Source: Clostridia bacterium (lineage in GTDB: Bacteria; Bacillota; Clostridia; Christensenellales; UBA1242). Taken from it: a stretch of 10,826 nt of DNA. The position numbers were made by a program, and so were the translations under genes. The DNA is taken from assembly GCA_900768425.1 (NCBI GenBank), contig CAAGCR010000115.1, positions 1 through 10,826 on the forward strand. Reading direction: 5' to 3'. Position 1 is the stretch's first letter. Each line of letters starts with the position of its first letter. A model generated the notes under the pieces. The model was not told where the DNA came from. It did not search any database and worked only from the letters and a program-made list of their open reading frames with translations. Below, piece after piece: positions 5,328 through 10,826 of this stretch.

Positions 5328-6005
5328 TTATGGTAATAAGTTTAGCATCTCATCTGTATTAGAATGCAAATATGTTTGTGGTATCTCGCCTACAATTATA
5401 CTTTCTGATATCATTAATTGTGTTTCTGTCTTTACCACTTGATTTGCTGTTGGTAAAATTACACTAACTGATGATATTACCTTTAAGAATATCCTATGAT
5501 TTGTTTGGTTTATTCCCGCTTCAGTGAATGTTGACTCAAACTTACAATTAATTGTACCGATTGGCAACATTTTTATATTTACTGTTGGTCCCCTACCCGT
5601 AAATATTGGCATTCCACTAAATGAACCTATTGGAATATCAATTCCAGTCGCCCCCATTTGTGATAATGCACTCTGTGCTTTATCTGATAATTCCAAAGCC
5701 AACATATTTATAGTTGCCGAATTGGAGCTTATTGTTACAATTTTTCCATTATTATCTCGCGTAATCATAACCAATGTATCATATACTACACTACTATTTA
5801 TTACCTGTTTTACCGCATTTTCTACTGCCCTTTGGCTTAGTGACCTTACTTTTGCAGAACTTGTGGATATGATTACAGGATTAACAACATAGTTTAAGTA
5901 CAATAATAGCGAGATGAATATCAAAAATAAAACGACAAGAAATATTATTAACTTGCGTTTTACTCTTTTAAAAAATGGTAGTTTTATATTTTGTTCCACT
6001 ACCAT
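5328..6005 (-). CDS. yunB: Sporulation protein YunB
   Basis: The 225-residue protein has a basic start, one membrane helix at about 18-40 and an outer domain. Family marks include NPVI (42-45), IPIG (124-127), TGRGP (136-140), GINQTNHRIFL (164-174) and ESIIVGEIPQTY (201-212). YunB in B. subtilis is made in the mother cell under sigma-E and is needed for normal spores; its molecular role is not well known. The ATG has no Shine-Dalgarno; TATACT at 6024-6019 lies 13 bases before it, which would leave a very short leader, but I see no matching -35. It runs in the same direction as the spoVA cluster but is separated by 175 bases and a likely terminator, so it probably has its own promoter. Confidence 0.9.
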   Translation of the reverse strand: MVVEQNIKLPFFKRVKRKLIIFLVVLFLIFISLLLYLNYVVNPVIISTSSAKVRSLSQRAVENAVKQVINSSVVYDTLVMITRDNNGKIVTISSNSATINMLALELSDKAQSALSQMGATGIDIPIGSFSGMPIFTGRGPTVNIKMLPIGTINCKFESTFTEAGINQTNHRIFLKVISSVSVILPTANQVVKTETQLMISESIIVGEIPQTYLHSNTDEMLNLLP

Positions 6006-6136
6006 ATATATATGAAAAAGTATAGAATTTATTTACTACTTTATTTAAAAATTTTTTATGTTTCATTTTTTTATAAAAATTAAAACTAATAGAACATCTT
6101 TATTAATCTAAAATCATTAAACCTAATTTTTCATTT

Positions 6137-6165
6137 AAAAATAATAGTGATTTTATCAAACCACT
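6137..6165 (-). terminator. Likely terminator of the spoVA cluster
   Basis: On the minus strand AGTGGTTT (6165-6158) pairs with AAATCACT (6153-6146) around a GATA loop, with one G-T pair. ATTATTTTT follows. It begins 16 bases after the spoVAE stop. The rest of 6006-6136 is AT-rich with nothing I can assign. Confidence 0.6.
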
Positions 6166-6180
6166 TGTGTTTATAACAAA

Positions 6181-6552
6181 CTAAAACTTCTTAGTTTTCG
6201 CTTTAAATACACTTCCAAATAAAAAACCAAAACCAATTGCTGCTGCTAATCCACCCGCAACAGAAGCAAGCCCACCGGTAAATACCCCAAGTATTCCTTG
6301 TGCTTTAACAGCATTTATTGCACCTTTTGCAAGGCTTGCACCAAACCCAATAATTGGTACATTAATACCAGCCTTTGCAAATGCCGAAATAGGTTCGTAT
6401 ATTCCTATTGCTGCTAAAAATACGCCTATCATTTCAAATAATACAAGTATTCTTGCTGTTGTGATTTTTGTTGTTATTATAAGAATTTGACCTAGCATAC
6501 ATATAAGTCCACCAATGCCAAAAACAATAAAATATTCATACCAAGGCAACAT
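6181..6552 (-). CDS. spoVAE: Stage V sporulation protein AE (SpoVAE, SpoVAEb type)
   Basis: The 123-residue, very hydrophobic protein has about four membrane segments (5-27, 32-54, 62-80, 86-116). It carries the family segment AGINVPIIGFGASLAKGAI (61-79), which has the same plan as the AGAGTIIPITGF segment of SpoVAC, its paralogue. SpoVAC, D and E belong to the channel that loads calcium-dipicolinate into the forespore and releases it at germination. Start: GGAGAG 10-15 bases upstream, within the end of spoVAD. The stop of spoVAD is 2 bases before this ATG, so translation is coupled. Confidence 0.93.
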   Translation of the reverse strand: MLPWYEYFIVFGIGGLICMLGQILIITTKITTARILVLFEMIGVFLAAIGIYEPISAFAKAGINVPIIGFGASLAKGAINAVKAQGILGVFTGGLASVAGGLAAAIGFGFLFGSVFKAKTKKF

Positions 6553-6554
6553 AT

Positions 6555-7601
6555 TTATTCACTCTCCTTTTTTGATTGCTTTTTACTTGTTTTTTCTTCT
6601 TCACTTTCTATAACTACTGCGTGTGCAATACCTGGTATAGTATCTCCTTGTTGAGTTGATGTTGAAGATAATAATGCACCTGTTGCAACAAACAAAACCT
6701 TTTTGTATTCTTTTTGTTTAATCTTTTGTAAAATGTATGAATTTAACACACTTGCCGAACAGCCACAACCACTTCCCCCCATTAATACATTTTGTTTACC
6801 TGTATAAATGATTTGTCCGCAATCATTATAATTTGTTCCAAGTTTATACCCATAATCTTCCATTAAATCTAATAATATTTCACTTCCGAGTTTACCTAAA
6901 TCTCCAGTAACAATTAAATCATAATCATCAGGTAAAGTATTTGTGTCTTTAAAGTGAGCCACTAATGTTGAGGCACAACCGCAAGCCATTACTGCGCCCA
7001 TATTATTTGCATCTGATATACCAAAATCTGTTACCTTGCCGAATGTTGCACTTGTTATAATAGGACCACTGCCCTTATTACCAATTATTGAGCACCCAGC
7101 ACCGGTAACAGTCCATTGTGATGTTGGTGGTCTTTGATTACCTAATTCTAAAGGGTATCTAAATTGTCTTTCTGCCGTTGAAAAATGCGATGCAGTGGCG
7201 GTTGCAATTCTATCAAAATAACCAGCATTAACCAAACTTGCACCAATCGCTAAACTTTCTGCCATTGTTGAACAAGCACCAAATAAGCCAACATAAGGGA
7301 TATCAAACGCTCTTGCTGCAAATGATGACGTTATTATTTGGTTTAATAAATCTCCCGATATGAATAATTGTAAGTCCTTTGGTGTTATTTGTGCATTGCT
7401 AACTGCACCCATAACGGCCTGTTCCACCATTTTTCGCTCTGCTTTTTCGTATGTCTTTTCTCCAAATAGGTCATCTTTCATTATATAATCAAAATAGTTT
7501 TTCAAAACCCCCATTCCCTCTTTTGGTCCAACTATAGAATAACTACCAATTATATGTGGTTTTCTTTTAAAAAATATAGTTTGATGTGTACTGTCTTTCA
7601 T
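6555..7601 (-). CDS. spoVAD: Stage V sporulation protein AD (SpoVAD), dipicolinic acid-binding, thiolase fold
   Basis: The 348-residue protein matches SpoVAD in length and sequence: IVGPKEG (23-29), the thiolase-like nucleophile elbow GLFGACSTMAESLAIGA with C110, ASHFSTAERQFRYPLE (137-152), TVTGAGC (164-170), GDLGKLGSE (233-241) and GDTIPGIAHAVVI (319-331). SpoVAD is a soluble protein on the outer face of the spore inner membrane that binds dipicolinic acid; its thiolase fold is used for binding rather than catalysis. I chose the ATG at 7601 because AGGAG lies 6 bases before it; the open frame to 7700 overlaps spoVAC and lacks a start signal. A lysine/glutamate-rich tail (332-348) ends the protein. 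The AGGAG overlaps the spoVAC stop, 8 bases upstream. Confidence 0.96.
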   Translation of the reverse strand: MKDSTHQTIFFKRKPHIIGSYSIVGPKEGMGVLKNYFDYIMKDDLFGEKTYEKAERKMVEQAVMGAVSNAQITPKDLQLFISGDLLNQIITSSFAARAFDIPYVGLFGACSTMAESLAIGASLVNAGYFDRIATATASHFSTAERQFRYPLELGNQRPPTSQWTVTGAGCSIIGNKGSGPIITSATFGKVTDFGISDANNMGAVMACGCASTLVAHFKDTNTLPDDYDLIVTGDLGKLGSEILLDLMEDYGYKLGTNYNDCGQIIYTGKQNVLMGGSGCGCSASVLNSYILQKIKQKEYKKVLFVATGALLSSTSTQQGDTIPGIAHAVVIESEEEKTSKKQSKKESE

Positions 7602-7609
7602 TTCAACTC

Positions 7610-8056
7610 CTAAACAAATAAATATATTAACCCAACGATTATACTTGCAACTGTGCCAAAAACTATTACCGGCCCTGCTATTACAAACATTTTTGCACAT
7701 ATACCAAAGATAATGCCTTCGTTTCTAAATTCCATTGCCGGACTTGTAATAGAGTTAGAAAAGCCTGTAATAGGAATGATTGTACCAGCTCCGGCATAAA
7801 CCGCGATTTTATCAAATACACCAAGTCCAGTTAAAAAAGATGCAACAAATATTAGAAAAATAAGCGTATAAGTCCATGCACTTTGCGTAGCCATATTAGG
7901 TACTAATGCAAGTAACATATCATTGAACAGTTGACCAATTACACATATAAAGCCACCTATCCAAAACGCATTAAAAAGACTAGGCCAAGGATGTGTTTTT
8001 GCTATTTTTGCCTCTACATATTGATTATATCTTTCATTTCTTTCTTGCTCTGTCAT
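7610..8056 (-). CDS. spoVAC: Stage V sporulation protein AC (SpoVAC)
   Basis: The 148-residue membrane protein matches SpoVAC, the channel subunit of the SpoVA complex. It starts MTEQERNERYNQYVEAKIAK, followed by PWPSLFNAFWIGG and GQLFND (about 23-46). The family segment AGAGTIIPITGFSNSITSPA follows at about 88-107. Four or five membrane helices are likely. B. subtilis SpoVAC can act as a mechanosensitive channel for dipicolinic acid release. I chose the ATG at 8056 because GGAGA lies 5 bases upstream; 13 extra codons up to 8095 are open but are not family-like. First gene of the cluster; spoVAA, spoVAB and others are absent, as in many Clostridia. SpoVA operons are usually under forespore sigma-G, but I could not find a convincing sigma-G promoter. 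Confidence 0.96.
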   Translation of the reverse strand: MTEQERNERYNQYVEAKIAKTHPWPSLFNAFWIGGFICVIGQLFNDMLLALVPNMATQSAWTYTLIFLIFVASFLTGLGVFDKIAVYAGAGTIIPITGFSNSITSPAMEFRNEGIIFGICAKMFVIAGPVIVFGTVASIIVGLIYLFV

Positions 8057-8088
8057 ATTATCTCCAAAAAAATATATATTTTTAAGTT

Positions 8089-8106
8089 TAACCAATTACT
8101 TGGTTA
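8089..8106. repeat. 18-bp palindrome upstream of spoVAC, operator-like
   Basis: TAACCAA (8089-8095) and TTGGTTA (8100-8106) are exact inverted arms around TTAC. It lies 33 bases before the spoVAC start, in the gap between divergent spoVAC and the lipoprotein gene. The size suits a dimeric regulator. No second copy is seen in the window. Confidence 0.5.
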
Positions 8107-8158
8107 CTTGTTTTCGTTAAACATAAAGTAATTTTTGACATAATAATGATTTTTAAAC

Positions 8159-8191
8159 AGTTTGCATAAAAAAACATTATTTAGGCAAACT
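8159..8191 (+). repeat. Inverted repeat before the lipoprotein gene
   Basis: AGTTTGC (8159-8165) and GCAAACT (8185-8191) are exact arms around a 19-base A-rich loop. The right arm ends 6 bases before the Shine-Dalgarno TAGGAGAAA (8197-8205). It may be a hairpin in the leader or a binding site. TTGACA at 8135-8140 lacks a good -10 at the right distance, so the promoter is unclear. Confidence 0.4.
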
Positions 8192-8210
8192 AAATATAGG
8201 AGAAAAAGTT

Positions 8211-9542
8211 ATGAAAAAGAAAAAATTTTTAACATATATGTTGCTCTCTACCTTTATTTGTGTTGCAATAGTGTTGTGTGGCTGTTCAGAAACTAACACT
8301 AAGACCACTTTAAACTCAATTATGGGCAATTTAAACAGAGTTTCAACCACTCTTAATAATGTGCAAGACTTAGACCAAAACGATTTAATTATCACCGATT
8401 TTATGGACGAAAAAGAATTAAATTTTATTGATACCGGCATAAATAGTAGTCTAGTAAAAAACGAAGCAATGCAAACTTATTTTACAAAGATAGCAAACCT
8501 AAACAATAATGTAATATCTACAATAGAAGTCAACGACACCATCAACTCGTATAAATTAAAAATATTTGCTCGTGTAAGTAATATTAAAGCGGTTTGTAGT
8601 CAATTAATTGATAACCATAAAGAAGTAGAAAAAAATACCCTTAATTCACTCAACGAACTCAACAACAATATATCTGCGAATACAACAAGAATAGGACTAT
8701 CTCGCAATGAAATAACAAATAACTATAATAATATGTGTAAAATAAAACAAGAATATAGCACAAAACCCGACCAGTTGAACACTCGCTATACAAAACTAAA
8801 AACAAGCCTAAACACCCGACTTTCCTACTATAAAAACTTATTGACAAGTTTAGATAATCTATCTAACATTATGTGTGATGACTTTAAACCAATCTGTGAT
8901 GATTATTATCCTAATGAAGAAGAATTAATTAATCACGACAATAATAAAAGCTTAAAAACAGGTTTACACAAGAATATTGACACCTACGAAAATGCCGGCA
9001 CAAACATTTATGGAGATTATCGCAACAACCCTATGTACAATCCAGACAATTATCTTAAAAACTATAACCCCGGATATGGTATGAATGGTCCACAAATTGG
9101 TGGCTTTGGTATGAATGGCTTTAGTGGTGCTTATGGCTACGGAATGTATCCTAATGGCTATGGAATAAACGGTTACAATGGTATGTATGGTTATGGTATG
9201 CCTTATGGTGGAAGATACTTATACCCTAATATCAACACATTTGGAACTTATAAAAACATTGATACTTACAAGTCTAAAAAGAACTTAAATGATGAATATA
9301 AACAAGAAGATATAAGCAATAATGAAGATGATTTAATATTTAAAGAAAACTGCGAAAACGAGCCATTAAAACCCAATAAGAGTATAATGCCACCTACTCC
9401 ACAACCTACACCTATGCCATATAACAATAATAAAGACATAAATAACACATTCGCAAAAGATTTGAGTGATGATGAAAATGAAGAACATTTTGTAGACAAC
9501 CAAAACCAACCTAATGTAAATCAATGTGATAGAAACATTTAA
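8211..9542 (+). CDS. Lipoprotein with coiled-coil and Gly/Tyr/Asn-rich domain
   Basis: I do not recognise the family. The 443-residue protein has a lipoprotein signal: MKKKK, a hydrophobic stretch (6-22) and the lipobox LCGC with C25 as lipidation site. Residues about 30-225 are helical and Asn/Leu-rich with little proline, likely coiled coil. Residues 285-337 are rich in Gly, Tyr, Met and Asn (GYGMNG, GFGMNG, GYGMYPNGYGINGYNGMYGYG), like structural coat or surface proteins. KNIDTY occurs at 254-259 and 349-353 region, flanking this block. The tail is acidic and has a PPTPQPTPMP stretch (394-403). It is divergent from spoVAC with 154 bases between, so a role in the spore envelope is possible but inferred. 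The coding strand is C-rich (for example 20 C to 6 G in 8761-8820), unlike the plus-strand genes at the left. Start has TAGGAGAAA at good spacing. Confidence 0.8.
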   Translation: MKKKKFLTYMLLSTFICVAIVLCGCSETNTKTTLNSIMGNLNRVSTTLNNVQDLDQNDLIITDFMDEKELNFIDTGINSSLVKNEAMQTYFTKIANLNNNVISTIEVNDTINSYKLKIFARVSNIKAVCSQLIDNHKEVEKNTLNSLNELNNNISANTTRIGLSRNEITNNYNNMCKIKQEYSTKPDQLNTRYTKLKTSLNTRLSYYKNLLTSLDNLSNIMCDDFKPICDDYYPNEEELINHDNNKSLKTGLHKNIDTYENAGTNIYGDYRNNPMYNPDNYLKNYNPGYGMNGPQIGGFGMNGFSGAYGYGMYPNGYGINGYNGMYGYGMPYGGRYLYPNINTFGTYKNIDTYKSKKNLNDEYKQEDISNNEDDLIFKENCENEPLKPNKSIMPPTPQPTPMPYNNNKDINNTFAKDLSDDENEEHFVDNQNQPNVNQCDRNI

Positions 9543-9591
9543 CTTTTAGATATGCTCAAAACTAAACAACATTAACACATGTGAAATAATA

Positions 9592-9677
9592 AAAAGACAA
9601 AATGCGTGCTATGAAGTAAACCATATAAAGCTAAGCAACTTTAATAACTTACTTCACTAACATTAATTTTGTCTTTT
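9592..9677. terminator. Nested stem-loop, likely bidirectional terminator
   Basis: AAAAGACAAAAT (9592-9603) pairs with ATTTTGTCTTTT (9666-9677), 12 bp. Inside, TGAAGTAA (9612-9619) pairs with TTACTTCA (9649-9656). AAAG (9627-9630) can pair with CTTT (9639-9642) at the tip. It lies between the convergent lipoprotein gene and the 129-residue gene. A-rich and T-rich outer ends suit termination on both strands, but the 62-base interior is much longer than in an ordinary terminator, so a small RNA or a small inserted element is also possible. Confidence 0.6.
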
Positions 9678-9712
9678 AATTTTGTTAATTATTTCAATTT
9701 TAAATAAAGTTT

Positions 9713-10102
9713 TTATTTTTGAATATCTTGTTCGTTTATTAATTTGATATACTCTTCGGCAGTATTGTAAATTCTATAACCATTTAATCTATTATATGTT
9801 CTAGGAGATTGCTTTTTCGTTTTATCATTTGCGAGCATATCTTTAACGCGATCTAGACTTTCAAGAGAAGTAGAAAAAGCATTATATAGTCTTCCTTCCT
9901 TTTTCTTGTTCAAATATTTAGCAACTATTAAAGCATCTGCTATATTTTTAAAATAAATATTCATTCTGGTTTTCTTTGGTAAATAAACTTGTTCTGAACT
10001 TTTTTCATTTAATTGAGAATTGATATCATTACACACTTGTTCATCTGCTATAAAGTAAATACCATAAATTTTTGTTCTTGCATTGTTTGAATTTATACTC
10101 AT
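9713..10102 (-). CDS. Hypothetical protein, 129 residues
   Basis: I do not recognise this protein. It has no signal peptide or membrane helix and is basic, with many Lys, Asn and Tyr. The start (KIYGIYFIADEQVCNDINSQ) and middle (MNIYFKNIADALIVAKYLNK) suggest an alpha/beta fold. LYNAFSTSLESLDRVKDML (about 72-90) looks helical, and a short tail has YRIYNTAEEYIKLI. The start is well supported: AGAGGA lies 5-10 bases upstream, and a promoter sits about 45 bases upstream. Both make it a real gene although it is short. No neighbour suggests a function: it lies alone between the nested stem-loop and the tRNA terminator. Confidence 0.75.
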   Translation of the reverse strand: MSINSNNARTKIYGIYFIADEQVCNDINSQLNEKSSEQVYLPKKTRMNIYFKNIADALIVAKYLNKKKEGRLYNAFSTSLESLDRVKDMLANDKTKKQSPRTYNRLNGYRIYNTAEEYIKLINEQDIQK

Positions 10103-10145
10103 AATTTCCTCTTTAAATTTTTAATAAATTTTTCTTACTAAATGT

Positions 10146-10174
10146 ATAATACCACAACTCTAATCAAAAATCAA
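10146..10174 (-). promoter_or_regulatory. Promoter of the 129-residue gene
   Basis: On the minus strand TTGATT (10174-10169), a 17-bp spacer and TATTAT (10151-10146), predicting a leader of about 37 bases with an ordinary Shine-Dalgarno. The stretch 10175-10315 holds no gene I can see. Confidence 0.65.
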
Positions 10175-10321
10175 GGCTAAAATTACCCCTAAGAAATTAA
10201 AGAGGTATAAGTAAAATGAAATATACTTAATTGTAAATTATTAATTGCTGAACCATAAATGAACATAATTCAAAGAATTATAAAATATGATACTTTATTA
10301 AAAAAAATATAAATATAAAAA

Positions 10322-10358
10322 GTACCTTAACACCTTTATTTTAAAGGTGTTAAGGCAC
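10322..10358. terminator. Terminator of the tRNA cluster
   Basis: A 17-bp stem with one A-C mismatch (10322-10338 with 10342-10358, core CCTTAACACCTTTA) and a 3-base loop. On the minus strand it is followed by six Ts and ends the tRNA transcript 10 bases after tRNA-Tyr. The plus strand also has a T-run. Confidence 0.9.
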
Positions 10359-10367
10359 TTTTTCAAT

Positions 10368-10453
10368 TGGTGGGCAGAGGTGGATTCGAACCACCGAAGA
10401 CGTAAGTCGACGGATTTACAGTCCGTAGCATTTGGCCGCTCTGCAATCTACCC
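10368..10453 (-). tRNA. tRNA-Tyr (GTA)
   Basis: The acceptor stem GGGTAGA/TCTGCCC (one U-G pair), D arm with AGCGG, anticodon GTA (10419-10417) in a CTGTAAA loop, a long variable arm as expected of tyrosine tRNA, the T loop GGTTCGAATCC and an encoded CCA end (10370-10368) are all visible. Last tRNA of the cluster. Confidence 0.97.
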
Positions 10454-10507
10454 ATACAATAAAAAATTTGTAAAAGCAGAAAAAATATTTATGCTCCACA
10501 AATTTAA

Positions 10508-10583
<76 letters not shown>

Positions 10584-10587
10584 ATAC

Positions 10588-10639
10588 ATTGGTATTACTT
10601 TTAGATAATAAACAACACGAAAAATATCTAAACACCAAT
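10588..10639. repeat. Inverted repeat just upstream of tRNA-Thr
   Basis: ATTGGT (10588-10593) and ACCAAT (10634-10639) pair on the outside, and TTTAGATA (10600-10607) with TATCTAAA (10625-10632) on the inside. The right flank has one unpaired base and the left flank six. It could be a processing structure in the tRNA precursor. I see no clear promoter here. Confidence 0.45.
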
Positions 10640-10677
10640 AAAACAATAATGATAAGGGGAGGTTTGTGCTGTTTTAA

Positions 10678-10745
10678 ATTGAAAAAAAGAATTTTTCAAT
10701 GATTTGTGCCGCGGTGGAATTTAAGTTAATAAATTCCAATTCCGC
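10678..10745. repeat. Two hairpins downstream of tRNA-Phe, one with a copy of the tRNA 3' end
   Basis: GGAATTTA (10716-10723) pairs with TAAATTCC (10730-10737), and GCGG (10711-10714) with CCGC (10742-10745). Next to it ATTGAAAAA (10678-10686) pairs with TTTTTCAAT (10692-10700). The first includes GTGCCGCGG (10706-10714) followed by GGAAT. The same nine bases, then GGAAT three bases on, form the 3' end of the tRNA-Phe gene at 10752-10768. Confidence 0.5.
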
Positions 10746-10749
10746 TGCT

Positions 10750-10825
10750 TGGTGCCGCGGGGCGGAATCGAACCACCGACACAGGGATTTTCAGTCCCTT
10801 GCTCTACCAGCTGAGCTACCGAGGC
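10750..10825 (-). tRNA. tRNA-Phe (GAA)
   Basis: D arm GTAGCTCAGCTGGTAGAGC, anticodon GAA (10792-10790) in CTGAAAA, T loop GGTTCGATTCC and encoded CCA (10752-10750). The acceptor stem GCCTCGG/CCGCGGC has one mismatch, U4 against C69. The 5' end lies one base inside the window end. Confidence 0.94.
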
Positions 10826-10826
10826 A

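Noticed and set aside
5524..5892. Plus-strand open frame of 122 codons opposite yunB
   Set aside because: yunB on the minus strand has all family motifs; the plus frame has no ribosome binding site and no recognisable features.
7602..7700. 33-codon N-terminal extension of SpoVAD
   Set aside because: It overlaps spoVAC and is not SpoVAD-like; AGGAG before 7601 decides the start.

Overview
The window reads as a piece of chromosome from an AT-rich, endospore-forming member of the Firmicutes (Clostridia-like, possibly an uncultivated gut lineage). The main evidence is a spoVAC-spoVAD-spoVAE cluster with a yunB-type sporulation gene behind it, an HU-rqcP pair as in Bacillus/Clostridium, AAGGAG-type ribosome binding sites, and tRNA genes that encode their own CCA ends. 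No species can be named from the sequence alone.

Layout. 1-433: tail of an HU gene, rqcP (yabO) and two terminators. 455-1290: a promoter, a long leader and an MTH1-like Nudix hydrolase. 1358-2812: a divergent pair, a FabG-like dehydrogenase (minus) and a small four-helix membrane protein (plus). 2983-5143: the most interesting part. A XerS-like tyrosine recombinase (minus) is divergent from a degenerate nucleotidyltransferase-like gene (plus). The recombinase promoter overlaps a 15-bp sequence that recurs twice, as the two arms of a 34-bp perfect palindrome, just behind the nucleotidyltransferase-like gene. 5262-8056: yunB and the spoVA cluster (all minus). 8211-9542: a plus-strand lipoprotein with a Gly/Tyr/Asn-rich domain, divergent from spoVAC. 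9592-10174: a nested stem-loop and a small unknown gene (minus). 10322-10825: terminator and tRNA-Tyr, tRNA-Thr and tRNA-Phe genes (all minus).

How parts may work together. SpoVAC/D/E are parts of the channel that moves dipicolinic acid into the forespore and out at germination; YunB is a sporulation membrane protein. The neighbouring lipoprotein may share this programme, but only its position says so. The recombinase, its promoter-embedded site and the palindrome form a self-contained candidate site-specific recombination module. It may be a single-recombinase Xer/dif system at the replication terminus, with the nucleotidyltransferase-like gene sitting between two dif-like sites as a cargo module. 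Inversion or excision of that gene is an alternative.

A second theme is translation without leaders. The dehydrogenase, the recombinase and the nucleotidyltransferase-like gene each have a good -35/-10 pair with 17-bp spacing whose -10 ends 6-7 bases before the ATG, with no Shine-Dalgarno. The other genes mostly have ordinary ribosome binding sites.
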